Below are positions 52,354 to 61,781 of a stretch of 64,000 nt of DNA, in pieces (the first letter of the stretch is position 1; the number at the start of each line of letters is the position of its first letter). The stretch lies in assembly GCA_963781305.1 (NCBI GenBank), contig CAWAFL010000011.1, forward strand, positions 1,612,001 to 1,676,000, read 5' to 3'. The DNA comes from DASXMT01 sp963781305. Its GTDB lineage: Bacteria > Actinomycetota > Acidimicrobiia > Acidimicrobiales > RAAP-2. The notes beneath the pieces are model-generated. The model saw only the letters and a program-made list of their open reading frames with translations. It had not been told where the DNA came from and ran no database searches. The translations under genes were made by a program, and so were the position numbers.

Positions 52354-52576
52354 TCCGAGGACGGCCCCCTTGAACGCGGTTCCCGTAGTCGTGCGCCGCG
52401 ATCATCGATTGGCTGACCATCGGCGGCGGCATCATCGAGACGACTCCGCCGCAACCAAGTGACGCCAGGGTTCACAATGCAACCGCCGGACCGTTCGTCG
52501 AGAGGGTCACCGCCCCGTAGGCCACCCCCGACACACTTTTCTGGTTGGCGAGAACATCGTTGTCAGGATTGCGCTG

Positions 52577-53059
52577 CTATCTCAAACGGGCTTGGCCCTC
52601 GTTGCTCAAACCGGGTGGCCCCTCGTTGTCGACAGCCACTCGCGGCAATTCGATATTGATCTCGGCCTCTTCCGAAGGATCATCAGTACGGGCGTCTATC
52701 CATTCGACCGGTATCTGGAGTTCCCGTTCCACGCGCCGGGGAAGATCATGGTGCATCCATCGTGAAATGGTCGGGGGATGAGTCGCGATGATGATGCCGT
52801 CGTAGCGTCGACGTCCTGCCGCGTCACCTATTGCGTCATAGGGATCGGTTTGGACGACACTGCCATTCGCGGCGATTCCCTCCGCTCCCAGCCTCTGCAG
52901 CTCCATGTCGAGGCGCCCCTGTGCTGTGTCGGTTTCGGATTCTTCGGCTGGGACGATGACATCCACTTGAATGTCCCCCTCTTCAAGGGCGTGCTCTCGA
53001 ACTGCCCACGTCAACCCCGTTCCCCCGAGGGTGTGATCGATCACCACTAGGTAGCGCAT
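52577..53059 (-). CDS. USP-like small protein
   Basis: 160 residues. MRYLVVIDHTLGGTGLTWAVREHAL is the first beta-alpha unit of a UspA/HUP-like fold; DGIIIATHPPTISRWMHHDLPRRVERELQIPVEWID is the closing unit, with THPP instead of the GxxG nucleotide loop, so ATP binding is doubtful. Negative charge is high in the middle (VPAEESETDTAQGRLD). Function unknown; general stress role is inference. Confidence 0.7.
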   Translation of the reverse strand: MRYLVVIDHTLGGTGLTWAVREHALEEGDIQVDVIVPAEESETDTAQGRLDMELQRLGAEGIAANGSVVQTDPYDAIGDAAGRRRYDGIIIATHPPTISRWMHHDLPRRVERELQIPVEWIDARTDDPSEEAEINIELPRVAVDNEGPPGLSNEGQARLR

Positions 53060-53363
53060 AGTTGACTCCCTTTGTTACGTCGCTCGCCCTGCCTGGATAG
53101 TCGCCTGCCGTCACGGATGCCCTCACCGAGGCGTCACGGGCAGATTACCCGGTCGAATCCATCGCCTTCCGCCGATTGTCCGACCAACCGGGTCCACCAC
53201 GAGGCATGAACGGGAAGGCCTTCGGCCAGGTGTGCACCGTAAGACAGACGGATCAGCTCTTGGCATTCGGCGGGATGGTGCGGTCTTAGACCGTCCCACC
53301 CCTGTTCTCGACGCCGGGTTCCGAGTGTGGCGTCGTCGTCGACAAGACTCCTGATTCTCGCCC

Positions 53364-53391
53364 TTGACACATACCGATATCGGAATATGAT
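53364..53391 (+). promoter_or_regulatory. near-consensus promoter with palindromic operator in the spacer
   Basis: TTGACA (53364-53369) and TATGAT (53386-53391) are separated by 16 bases. The spacer contains the perfect palindrome CCGATATCGG (53374-53383), the expected place for an ArsR repressor. The -10 ends 6 bases before ATG 53398, so the mRNA is probably leaderless. Confidence 0.75.
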
Positions 53392-53397
53392 TAGGCC

Positions 53398-53739
53398 ATG
53401 GCACGAGCAGCCACGACGTCGGACGTCTTCAACGCAATCGCCGAGCAGCAGCGCCGGGAGATCCTGGTGCTGCTGCGGGCGGGTGAGGCGCCGGTGACCG
53501 AGTTGGCCCAGGAGCTGGGGATGACCCAGCCGGGCGCGTCCAAACACCTGCGGGTGCTCCGAGAGGTCGGACTGGTGCGGGACCGCAGGGCAGGCAAGCA
53601 ACGCCTGTACGGCCTTGACGCCCGCGGGCTGCGCCCGGTTCACGAGTGGACCGGCGGGTTCGAGCGGTTCTGGAACGAGAGCTTCGACCGGCTGGACGAG
53701 TACGTGCAGGACCTCAAGCAGGCAAGGCAGGAGGAGTAG
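53398..53739 (+). CDS. ArsR-family transcriptional regulator
   Basis: 113 residues. DVFNAIAEQQRREILVLLRAGEAPVTELAQELGMTQPGASKHLRVLREVGLVRDRRAGKQRLYGLDARGL is a complete winged-helix ArsR domain without CVC metal motif. First gene of a tight operon with SRPBCC and reductase genes (3-base and 1-base junctions). Probably represses its own promoter through CCGATATCGG. Confidence 0.93.
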   Translation: MARAATTSDVFNAIAEQQRREILVLLRAGEAPVTELAQELGMTQPGASKHLRVLREVGLVRDRRAGKQRLYGLDARGLRPVHEWTGGFERFWNESFDRLDEYVQDLKQARQEE

Positions 53740-53742
53740 CTG

Positions 53743-54249
53743 ATGAGCGAGACGGGACGAGGAGCGTGGGCGCAGTCCGCGACGTACGGCCGCGAGATCG
53801 TGATCTCCCGGGTCATCAGTGCCCCACGGGAGCTGGTGTTCGAGGCGTTCACTGAGGTGCGGCACCTGTCGCGGTGGTGGGGACCTGAGGGGTTCACCAC
53901 CACCACGAGGGCATTCGAGTTCCGCGTCGGCGGCGAGTGGGACTTCGTGATGCGCGGACCAGACGGGACGGATTACCAGGAGTGGATCTTCTGGACCGAG
54001 ATAGCGCCGCCGGAGCGGATCGCGCTGCTGCATGGTGAGTCCCGCGGTGACCCCAATGCCTTCGAGTCGGTCTTGACGCTCGCGCCCGTCGGCGCTGCGA
54101 CCCGGATCGAGATGCGCACGGTGTTCCCCACCAAGGAGTTGCTCGATGAGGCGGTCGAGAAGTATCACGCGATCGAGGGTGGCCAGCAGACCTTGGGCAA
54201 CCTGGCTGCCTACGTCACCGAGATCGTTCGGAAGGGAGTTGAGGACTGA
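53743..54249 (+). CDS. SRPBCC/AHSA1-like protein
   Basis: 168 residues from ATG 53743 (GGAGG upstream). IVISRVISAPRELVFEAFTEVRHLSRWWGPEGF and a beta-rich core with LTLAPVGAATRIEMRTVFPTKELLDEAVEKYHAIEGGQQTLGNLAAYV match AHSA1 proteins. Second gene of the ArsR operon; its TGA overlaps the ATG of the next gene. Confidence 0.9.
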   Translation: MSETGRGAWAQSATYGREIVISRVISAPRELVFEAFTEVRHLSRWWGPEGFTTTTRAFEFRVGGEWDFVMRGPDGTDYQEWIFWTEIAPPERIALLHGESRGDPNAFESVLTLAPVGAATRIEMRTVFPTKELLDEAVEKYHAIEGGQQTLGNLAAYVTEIVRKGVED

Positions 54250-54884
54250 TGGCCGGGAAGGTGGTCTTCAGCGTGACCATGTCGCTGGACGGGTTCATCG
54301 CGCCCGAGAAGCGTATCGACGACCCCGATGGACAGCGCTGGATGGCGCAGTGGATGGAACTGCAGCAGTGGATATTCCCGCAGCGGTTCTTCCGGGAGAA
54401 CCTGAAGCTCGGCGAGGGCGGCGAAGAAGGGCGCGACAACGACATCGCCCGGGAGACGTTCGAGCGCACCGGCGCGAGCGTGATGGGCAAGCGCATGTTC
54501 GACCTCGGCGAGCAGGCGTGGCCGGAGGAGGCTCCGTTCCACACGCCGGTCTTCGTCGTGACGAACGAGAAGCGCGACCCCTGGGAGCGGCCGGGCGGGA
54601 CCACCTTCCACTTCGTCAACGACGGCATCGAGCCCGCGCTCGACCGGGCCCGCGACGCCGCCGGTGACCGGGACGTCCGCATCGCGGGCGGCGGCGCAAC
54701 GATCCTGGAGTACGTGAACGCCGGACTGATCGACGAGTTCACGATCGCGCTCTCACCCGTGCTGTTCGGCTCCGGAATCCGCCTGTTCGAGGGCGTTGAC
54801 GCCGGCCGCGTGGCCCTGGAGCCGGTCCGCGCCGAGCCGACGAAGCGGGTGACCCACCTGACCTACGCAGTCCGGGAGCGGTAA
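54249..54884 (+). CDS. dihydrofolate reductase-like (RibD C-terminal) protein
   Basis: 211 residues. KVVFSVTMSLDGFIAPEKRIDDPDGQRW and VFVVTNEKRDPWERPGGTTFHFVND plus IAGGGATILEYVNAGLIDEFTIALSPVLFGSGIRLFEG are hallmarks of the DHFR/RibD-C family of NADPH reductases, not true folate reductases (no W-Y-x-D). Third gene of the ArsR operon, coupled by TGATG. Substrate unknown. Confidence 0.92.
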   Translation: MAGKVVFSVTMSLDGFIAPEKRIDDPDGQRWMAQWMELQQWIFPQRFFRENLKLGEGGEEGRDNDIARETFERTGASVMGKRMFDLGEQAWPEEAPFHTPVFVVTNEKRDPWERPGGTTFHFVNDGIEPALDRARDAAGDRDVRIAGGGATILEYVNAGLIDEFTIALSPVLFGSGIRLFEGVDAGRVALEPVRAEPTKRVTHLTYAVRER

Positions 54885-55163
54885 CTGTCCTCGACCTCGG
54901 CGCTCCCCCGGGAGGGACCTCACGGCGTGGCCAGCAAGTCGTGTGACACGCCGATCCACAGGTCTTGGCTGTTCCTCGATGATCTGGTCGGGGTCATGTC
55001 TCCGACCTTTGACCATGGTACGGCCTTCCTTCGCTCCAGAGCGGAGCATCGGACCCGTGCAACGCCTTGACCTGCATCACTACCTGGGGATCAACTCAAA
55101 TCCGCTGAGCTCCGCTGCGATGCGCAGAGATCTTCCACCTTTTCCTGTTCGATCACTAACGTT

Positions 55164-57212
55164 GTGCCAATCGTGACGGGCGCCCTTACTTCTGAACCCA
55201 TCTCAGACCTTGTCGGTCCCCCGGCAGAGGGTGCAGCCGTTCTCGCTGAAGGACCGAGCGAAACCCGACCCTCCCAACCAGCTCGGGCGTATCTTCTCGC
55301 CGTAGCCGGTTACCTCGGGCTCGCCCTGGTGGTCCTTTGGCACGTTTGGTCGCACCATCCGACTTCGACAACGACCTGTGGGTGCGGCGACACATCGCTC
55401 TTTACCTGGTTCATTGCCTGGCCGGCCTACGCAATATCCCACGCATCGAATCCCCTCTTTTCGACGGCAATGTTCCACCCGGCCGGCGTGAACCTCTTAT
55501 CCAACACTGGCGAGGTGGGCATTGGCGTGATTCTCGCTCCAGTGACTTGGTGGCTCGGTCCAATCGCATCATTGAACGTGGCACTTACCCTGAGTCCGGT
55601 ACTTTCCGCCCTTGCCATGTTCCTACTATTGCGCCGCTGGGTGTCCTGGACTCCTGCGGCATTCATGGGAGGTTTGGCCTATGGCTTTTCGCCTTTCATT
55701 CTTATCGGTCTGACCGACGGCCACTTAATGGTGACAATGGCCGCCGTCCCGCCCCTGATTGTGGCCTGCCTCGACGAGATCCTCGTCCGACAATCTCGTC
55801 GCCCCCTCCTCATGGGCGTGCTACTCGGCATCCTGGTAGCTGTCCAGTTCTTCGTGGGGACCGAAATCTTGGTCATCACGGCGATAGCAACCGGTGCCGG
55901 CGTTCTTGTTGCTCTTGTGATGGCGCTCCGACACCAAGAACGTTTCCGGCGACGTCGCCGACACGCTGCCACGGCGTTGGCCACTGCGGCGACCGTCACG
56001 GTGGCTTTGCTGTCGTATCCAACTTGGTTCGCACTTGCCGGACCGGCTCATCTGTCCGGACCCGTTTGGGGTGCTGGAGCTCCCATCGGCTACGTCGGCA
56101 CTGTCGCCCATAGCTTCCTGGAACCAGCGGCCGCCATCCCGTTCGCCGGTTCGTTGACCCAGCGATACGGTGGCTATCAGGCACCGGTTCTCTCTGGTCA
56201 GTATCTCGGAATCGGCTTCGCGGTGGTCCTGGTCCTCGGGTTGATCGTTTGGCGGCGGGACCGACGACTGCGCATCTTCGGCATCGTCGGTGCGCTATCG
56301 GTGTTCCTTTCACTGGGCCTCAACCCGCGCTATTGGACACCGTGGCGGCTGTTTGTACGGCTCCCGTTGATGGAGAACGTCATCCCGAGTCGATTTCTGG
56401 TGGTGACGTATCTCTGCGCCGGCGTGATGCTGGGGCTGATCGTCGACCATGCACGGACATCGTCGGTCCGAGGCCAACGTGAGCATTCCGCCTCCGCGTC
56501 CTCGACCGAGTCCGATCACAATCCCGTTCGCCTCCGATGGCGCCAATGGACAGGTGCGTTGGTCGGCGCCGCAGTTGGCGCTCTAGCCCTGGTTCCGTGG
56601 GCCACCTACTACGACGCGGGAATTCCGCTGACCGTTCAGGCGGTGAAACTTCCGACCTGGTTTGCGAACGTGGCCCCGGCACTTCGAGGCCATCATGTAG
56701 TTCTCGCCTTTCCGGTGCCATTCGCAGCCATGCAGAGTGCAATGACATGGCAAGCGGTAGATGGAATGACCTACTCGATGGCAGGTGGTGGAGGGCCGAA
56801 CGGCCTCGTCAGTCGAGCCGGCCCAGAAGCACCCGGACAGCTTCTTTTGGGCGAACTCTCGACTTCGGGTACCTCGAGAACGGCCATGGCCGTATCCACT
56901 GACGGGGTCAGGGCTGTCCGCCACACGCTTGCCGGCTGGGGTGTCACTACCGTTGTGCTGCCTGACACCAACCACCTTCCGTCGTATGCGCAGATCTTCC
57001 AGGTCCGGTCCATTGTCGTCTTGATCACGGCAGCGACCGGTCGTCGCCCCATACGGCAAGCCGATGCGTGGGTCTGGACCGAGGTGAGCAGAAATGACAA
57101 GGCGCCCATGCCCTCCGAAGCCACCCTCAGCAGGTGTGGGGCCGGTCCGCCAGTCGGAACAATCCCGTCCATCACGCGGGCTGCTACATGCGTCGTGGCC
57201 AATCGGAAGTGA
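55164..57212 (+). CDS. large multi-spanning membrane protein, GT-C glycosyltransferase-like
   Basis: 682 residues starting at GTG 55164 (a second GTG is at 55173). About 11 hydrophobic segments through residue 450, with the motif GCGDTSLFTWFIAWPAYAI at residues 74-92 after the first helix, as in GT-C-type or YfhO-like proteins. A C-terminal extracytoplasmic part (about 480-640) follows. Reaction and sugar unknown; no cell-wall genes next to it. Codon use is slightly less GC-rich than in the housekeeping genes. Confidence 0.65.
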   Translation: MPIVTGALTSEPISDLVGPPAEGAAVLAEGPSETRPSQPARAYLLAVAGYLGLALVVLWHVWSHHPTSTTTCGCGDTSLFTWFIAWPAYAISHASNPLFSTAMFHPAGVNLLSNTGEVGIGVILAPVTWWLGPIASLNVALTLSPVLSALAMFLLLRRWVSWTPAAFMGGLAYGFSPFILIGLTDGHLMVTMAAVPPLIVACLDEILVRQSRRPLLMGVLLGILVAVQFFVGTEILVITAIATGAGVLVALVMALRHQERFRRRRRHAATALATAATVTVALLSYPTWFALAGPAHLSGPVWGAGAPIGYVGTVAHSFLEPAAAIPFAGSLTQRYGGYQAPVLSGQYLGIGFAVVLVLGLIVWRRDRRLRIFGIVGALSVFLSLGLNPRYWTPWRLFVRLPLMENVIPSRFLVVTYLCAGVMLGLIVDHARTSSVRGQREHSASASSTESDHNPVRLRWRQWTGALVGAAVGALALVPWATYYDAGIPLTVQAVKLPTWFANVAPALRGHHVVLAFPVPFAAMQSAMTWQAVDGMTYSMAGGGGPNGLVSRAGPEAPGQLLLGELSTSGTSRTAMAVSTDGVRAVRHTLAGWGVTTVVLPDTNHLPSYAQIFQVRSIVVLITAATGRRPIRQADAWVWTEVSRNDKAPMPSEATLSRCGAGPPVGTIPSITRAATCVVANRK

Positions 57213-57296
57213 TCTGGGGGTGCCGGGTCGAAGGATCGTTCGCGAGCCCGTCACACAAATTGACAATCGAACCAAGAGAACCGACACTCGCAGCTG

Positions 57297-58601
57297 ATGC
57301 CTTCCTCCGCTGGAACACAGAAAAAGCGCGTGGCCATTGCCTGTCAGGGAGGTGGGAGCCATACGGCCTTCACGGCAGGGGTACTCAAGCGCCTCTTCGC
57401 TGCCGACGACCTCACGGACTACGAGGTGGTGGCGCTCAGCGGAACATCGGGCGGCGCCGTGTGCGCCCTCCTCGTCTGGAGCGCCTTTGTCGATCGCGAC
57501 TCGGCCCAAGCGGGTCCTCGCCTGGAGCAATTCTGGAACGACAACGCCGCCACTGGGCCGGTTGACGCGATGCTCAACGCGTGGATGCTCTGGGCCGCCG
57601 AGCTCGAGAACCTCGGTCTGATGCCGACGGTAAGCCCGTACCACTCCCCTGCCTCCGTCATCGGCGCCGATCAATTCCGCCAGCTGTTGCGCCAGCACGT
57701 GGACTTTGACCGGATCGATGTCAACGAAGCGCGAGAGAGCCCGGTGCTCCTACTCGGGGCAGTCGACGTCCTGTCCGGCCGGTTTCGCGTCTTCAACAGC
57801 CACCGGGAGCGAATCACCGCCGACAACGTGCTCGCCTCGGCGGCTATCCCGAACCTCTTTCGGGCCGTGCACCTCGACGACGGTGCCTACTGGGACGGTC
57901 TGTTCTCACAGAATCCCCCGGTTCACGACCTGCTCGGCGCCGAGCCCGATGAGCTGTGGGTCATCCAGGTCAACCCCCAACAACGTGATGGCGAACCGAC
58001 GACCTTGGCCGAGATCGCTGACCGTCGCAACGAGCTGGCGGGCAACCTCTCGCTCTACCAGGAGCTGAACTTCATCGAGACGATCGACGGGCTGCTCGAG
58101 TCGGGCCAACTCCAGTCGAGCGGGAAGTACAGGCAGATCGTCGTGCGGATTGTCGAGCTGTCCCGTTCCGGACTCCCGGGCCGCCTGGGAGCCACCTCCA
58201 AACTCGACCGGGATCCGCGGTTTCTCGGCGACTTGATGTCACACGGCCAGCAGCAAGCAGAGGAGTTTCTCGCCGCCCTCGCGTTCGAGACGGCATGGCG
58301 ACACGGAAATATCGACGGGATCATGGAACTGTTCGCCGCCGAGGCGACCATTGTCTCCGAGCCTCCGTTCCTTCGCCAAGGCAAACATCACGGTGTATCG
58401 GCCATCCGTCAGTTCGTCGGCGAGCAGCTCTCCGGCACTATCCGGTTGGACCTCACTCACAAGCAGGTAGCACGAGAGCGGGTCACGTGGGCGCTACGCC
58501 TGCGTCAGCACGGGGACGTCGACGCGGTGGGTCAGGCTGAGGCGGAGTTCGTTGCAGGCAGGGTCACCGAGCTACGCCTCGGACCACCTCCGTCCTCGTA
58601 G
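57297..58601 (+). CDS. patatin-like phospholipase fused to NTF2-like domain
   Basis: 434 residues. Patatin domain (about residues 8-290): oxyanion GGGSHTAFTAG (19-29), nucleophile GTSGG (about 47-51), and the catalytic Asp in HLDDGAYWDGLFSQNPP (about 195-211). Then a linker and an NTF2/SnoaL-like fold (about 325-430: RHGNIDGIMELFAAEATIVS... ISHGVSAIRQFVGEQLSG). Acts on phospholipids or other acyl esters; the NTF2-like part may bind a ligand or a partner. Ribosome binding site weak. Confidence 0.9.
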   Translation: MPSSAGTQKKRVAIACQGGGSHTAFTAGVLKRLFAADDLTDYEVVALSGTSGGAVCALLVWSAFVDRDSAQAGPRLEQFWNDNAATGPVDAMLNAWMLWAAELENLGLMPTVSPYHSPASVIGADQFRQLLRQHVDFDRIDVNEARESPVLLLGAVDVLSGRFRVFNSHRERITADNVLASAAIPNLFRAVHLDDGAYWDGLFSQNPPVHDLLGAEPDELWVIQVNPQQRDGEPTTLAEIADRRNELAGNLSLYQELNFIETIDGLLESGQLQSSGKYRQIVVRIVELSRSGLPGRLGATSKLDRDPRFLGDLMSHGQQQAEEFLAALAFETAWRHGNIDGIMELFAAEATIVSEPPFLRQGKHHGVSAIRQFVGEQLSGTIRLDLTHKQVARERVTWALRLRQHGDVDAVGQAEAEFVAGRVTELRLGPPPSS

Positions 58602-58634
58602 GACAGGGCCGGGTGGCCCTCGGTCGCCCGACGG

Positions 58635-58832
58635 TCAAACGTGATGGACGACCCAGGTCACTCCCTGGAAGGCCCGGTAACCCAGATAGACGATCGTGAT
58701 GTAGATCATGATCTTGAACTGCCAGGGGATCTTGCGGTGCTGGGTTACCGGCTCACCGCACGTCGTGCACTCCCCGTCTTCGGTGACCTCGTCATCTTCC
58801 ACGTGACCGTCGCACGTCTCACACCAGGGCAC
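58635..58832 (-). CDS. small zinc-ribbon membrane protein
   Basis: 65 residues. Two CxxC pairs, WCETCDGH and ECTTCGEPV, form a zinc ribbon at the N-terminus; one transmembrane segment FKIMIYITIVYLGYRAF follows. Lies 33 bases downstream of der on the same strand and may be its last co-transcribed partner. Function unknown. Confidence 0.75.
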   Translation of the reverse strand: MPWCETCDGHVEDDEVTEDGECTTCGEPVTQHRKIPWQFKIMIYITIVYLGYRAFQGVTWVVHHV

Positions 58833-58865
58833 GGTTCGCGCCCCCTCTCGTCGGCCGCCGGCTGG

Positions 58866-60257
58866 TCAACGCCGCCGCCCCCCACCTCCGTTAGGCCCCT
58901 TGGCTCGTACGCGCAGCTTGATGGGTGTCGGTCCCAACTCGAACCGCTCCCGCAGTCCCCGCTCCACGTAGCGCAGGTACGTCGGTTGGAGCCGACCGTT
59001 GGTGAACAACGTGAACGTCGGTGGGTCGTTCGCCCCCTGCACGGCGTACTGGATCTTGGCCCCGACCGGTGGGTGGGCGGCCTGGATGGACTTCATGGCC
59101 CGGTTGAGCTCCCCGGTGGGGATCCGGGAGTGGTACGCCTCTTCGGCCGCCGCCACCGCCGGAAGGATGCGGTGGACGCCCAACCCGCTCAGAGCGCTCA
59201 TCTTCAGCACCGGCGCCTCGCCCAGGAAGGCCAGTCGATCGCCGATGTCCTCGAGGATGTCGTCGCGATCCTGGGTGGGGACCAGCTCCCACTTATTGAG
59301 CACGACCACCGTCGGGCAGCCCGCCGCCCCCACCCGTTCAGCCAAGCGCTGGTCCTGGTGGGTGACGCCGGCGGTGGCGTCGATAACCAACAGGGCGATG
59401 TCAGCCCGGTCCAGGGCTTCCAGAGCGCGGAGGACCGAGAAGTACTCGGTTCCCCGCTCGGTACGCGACTTCCGGCGCATGCCCGCCGTGTCGATAAAGC
59501 ACACCGTGCCCTCGGGCGTCTCGACCACGGTGTCCACCGCGTCCCTGGTCGTGCCCGGGGCGTCGTGGGTGACCGAGCGCTCGTCGCCCACCAGGCGGTT
59601 GAACAACGTCGACTTTCCCACGTTCGGGCGGCCGATGATTGCCACCCGGGGCATGGGGACCTGGTCATCCTGATCATCGACCTCGTCGGTCGGGGCCGCC
59701 TGTCCCTCATCGACCGTGCCCTGGGTCCGCGGGTCGGGCAGCAGGGACACGACGTCGTCGAGCAGGTCGCCGGTCCCCCTCCCGTGGAGGGCACTGACCG
59801 GCCACGGGTCACCCAGCCCAAGGGACACCGCCTCCCAGGCGTCGGTCTCCCGCTGCGAGGAGTCCACCTTGTTGACCACCACCCGGATGGGTCGCCCGGA
59901 ACGACGGAGGAACCGCGCCACGGCCAGGTCCTCGTCGGTCAGACCGACGGTGACGTCAACCACCAGGAGCACCACGTCGGCCTCGGCGATAGCCCGCTCT
60001 GCCTGTGCGCTCACCTGCGCGTCAAGAGGATCGTCGGAGGTCAGCCACCCACCGGTGTCCACCACGGTGAAGGGATGCCCGCACCACTCGGCATCGAGCT
60101 CCTTGCGGTCCCGGGTGACGCCCGGACGTTCTTCGACCACCGCGGCCCGGCGACCGACGATCCGATTGACCAGGGTCGACTTGCCCACGTTGGGCCGACC
60201 GGCGATGACCACCAGTGGGCGCTGACGCGTGGAGACAACCGGAGCCGGCGTCGTCAT
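58866..60257 (-). CDS. der: ribosome-assembly GTPase Der
   Basis: 463 residues with two consecutive GTPase domains. First: G1 AGRPNVGKSTLVNRI (15-29), DTGGW, NKVD; second: G1 IGRPNVGKSTLFNRL (about 205-219), DTAGMRRK, NKWE. C-terminal KH-like domain with PPTFTLFTNG and RYVERGLRERFELGPTPIKLRVRAKG. Essential for 50S subunit maturation. ATG 60257 overlaps the stop of the DUF512 gene (ATGA). Confidence 0.98.
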   Translation of the reverse strand: MTTPAPVVSTRQRPLVVIAGRPNVGKSTLVNRIVGRRAAVVEERPGVTRDRKELDAEWCGHPFTVVDTGGWLTSDDPLDAQVSAQAERAIAEADVVLLVVDVTVGLTDEDLAVARFLRRSGRPIRVVVNKVDSSQRETDAWEAVSLGLGDPWPVSALHGRGTGDLLDDVVSLLPDPRTQGTVDEGQAAPTDEVDDQDDQVPMPRVAIIGRPNVGKSTLFNRLVGDERSVTHDAPGTTRDAVDTVVETPEGTVCFIDTAGMRRKSRTERGTEYFSVLRALEALDRADIALLVIDATAGVTHQDQRLAERVGAAGCPTVVVLNKWELVPTQDRDDILEDIGDRLAFLGEAPVLKMSALSGLGVHRILPAVAAAEEAYHSRIPTGELNRAMKSIQAAHPPVGAKIQYAVQGANDPPTFTLFTNGRLQPTYLRYVERGLRERFELGPTPIKLRVRAKGPNGGGGRRR

Positions 60258-61696
60258 CGGGACGCTCCGATGCTCACGGGAACTAGAGCCGGAAGCTCGG
60301 TCTCATCGATCCCAGGCGCGGCGCCGGTCAGTGCCCGCCGGAGCGACAGGCCATCGGTGGCCACCACCTCGACGGGATGGGGAAGATCGTCGACGGTCAG
60401 GTCGTCGAGGAAGCGTCCCTCGGACAGGCATGCGTCGGGCAACAGGTAGCGATGGCCCTCGGGCTGGTCCCGGAGCACCGTGGTCACGTCGGTCCCGGTC
60501 AGCAGACCCGACACCCCGATGTTGCCCCCGAAGTAGTCGTTGGCCACCGGGATCAGCCGGATGTCATCCCGCCCCAGTTCGGCCACCAGCGGCGCCAGCA
60601 CGGCGGCGCCGTACTCCCCGGTCAGAATGCCGATGGGGACCGGTCCCCCCTCCTGCTCACCCGCGGCTGCGCCCCGTCGTGCCCGGTAGCCGAGCGGGGG
60701 TGCCCCATCGACCCAGGCGAAGAACCCGGGCCTGACCCCAAAGGCCGAGGACTCGTCGCCCCGGAACGCCTCCTCGAATGCCCGGGCCATACCCAGCCCG
60801 TTCTCGTGTTGGGGGAACCCCTCGTACGTCTCGGCCGTCGGGAACGGGCGTCCGGCCATGATGTAGTACTCGTCGGCGGCGAAGACCATCCGGCGCCCGA
60901 GGGCGGACAGGAACGTCTGCTGCCACTGGTCGACGATGTCGCAGACCTCGGCCGCCTCGGCCTGGGTGTGGGGGCGCATGGCCCCCTCGGTGGAGAAGCG
61001 GGAGACGCCGAGAGGCACGCAGGCCACCGTGGCCATCGTGGGATAACGGTCCAGGACGCCGGCCAAGGTGTCGGCCAGGATGTCACCGTTGTTCCGGTCC
61101 GGGCACACGACGATCTGGCCGTGGACCTCGATACCACCCTCGAGGAGCGCACTCAGCCATCGCAGGCTGGTGGCCCCGCGCCGGTTGCGCAGGAGGTTGG
61201 CCCGGATGTCGGGGTCGGTGGCATGGATGGAGACGAAGAGCGGGCTGAGCCGCTCGGTCAGTACCCGTTCCAGGTCCATCTCGGTGAACCGGGTGAGCGT
61301 GGTGAAGTTGCCGTAGAGGAAGGACAGGCGGTAGTCGTCGTCCTTCAGGGACAGGCTCCGCCGCATCCCCTTGGGCAGCTGGTGGATGAAGCAGAACTCG
61401 CAATGGTTGTCACAGGTGCGGACCCGATCGAAGACAGCCGAGGACACCTCGGCGCCAAGGGGCTCGCCCTGCTCCTTGTGCACGGCCAGGGGAAAGGGTT
61501 CAGTCCGCCCGCGGCGCTTCACCACGAGGTCCAGATCGGCCTCGTCGACAAGAAGGCTGTATTCGATGACGTCGCGGGGCGACCGCCCGTTCAAAGAGAG
61601 GAGCTCGTCCCCGGGCACCAGCCCGGATCGGTCGGCCGGCGACGCCTCCGACACGGCGACCACGCGGGGCGCCGTGGTGACCCGAGGCACCGACAT
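60254..61696 (-). CDS. DUF512 radical-SAM-like protein with N-terminal PDZ-like domain
   Basis: 480 residues from ATG 61696 (or GTG 61702). An N-terminal PDZ-like region ADRSGLVPGDELLSLNGRSP (about 19-38) is followed by the cluster motif CDNHCEFCFIHQLP (CxxxCxxC, about 90-103), and IHATDPDIRANLLRN, GQIVVCPDRNNGD of the TIM-barrel. The C-terminal DUF512 region contains AADEYYIMAGRPFP and VNDYFGGNIGVSGLLTG. Always associated with der in many bacteria; function unknown. Leaderless start probable (TAGCCT at 61703-61708). Confidence 0.93.
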   Translation of the reverse strand: MSVPRVTTAPRVVAVSEASPADRSGLVPGDELLSLNGRSPRDVIEYSLLVDEADLDLVVKRRGRTEPFPLAVHKEQGEPLGAEVSSAVFDRVRTCDNHCEFCFIHQLPKGMRRSLSLKDDDYRLSFLYGNFTTLTRFTEMDLERVLTERLSPLFVSIHATDPDIRANLLRNRRGATSLRWLSALLEGGIEVHGQIVVCPDRNNGDILADTLAGVLDRYPTMATVACVPLGVSRFSTEGAMRPHTQAEAAEVCDIVDQWQQTFLSALGRRMVFAADEYYIMAGRPFPTAETYEGFPQHENGLGMARAFEEAFRGDESSAFGVRPGFFAWVDGAPPLGYRARRGAAAGEQEGGPVPIGILTGEYGAAVLAPLVAELGRDDIRLIPVANDYFGGNIGVSGLLTGTDVTTVLRDQPEGHRYLLPDACLSEGRFLDDLTVDDLPHPVEVVATDGLSLRRALTGAAPGIDETELPALVPVSIGASR

Positions 61697-61702
61697 CCCC
61701 AC

Positions 61703-61708
61703 AGGCTA
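61703..61708 (-). promoter_or_regulatory. -10 element of DUF512-der operon
   Basis: Minus-strand TAGCCT lies 6 bases before ATG 61696; no ribosome binding site. Confidence 0.4.
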
Positions 61709-61769
61709 CCTGCTTGACCGCCGTGTCCGGCCCCGGCCGGGCCGGCCCAGATGACCCCGGACACGACGG

Positions 61770-61775
61770 TAACCT
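61770..61775 (+). promoter_or_regulatory. -10 element of ispH promoter
   Basis: TAACCT ends 6 bases before GTG 61782; no ribosome binding site. Divergent from the DUF512-der promoter 70 bases away. Confidence 0.4.
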
Positions 61776-61781
61776 GGTCCC

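Noticed and set aside
58641..60449. 602-codon plus-strand frame
   Set aside because: Antisense shadow of der; the minus strand carries both GTPase domains.
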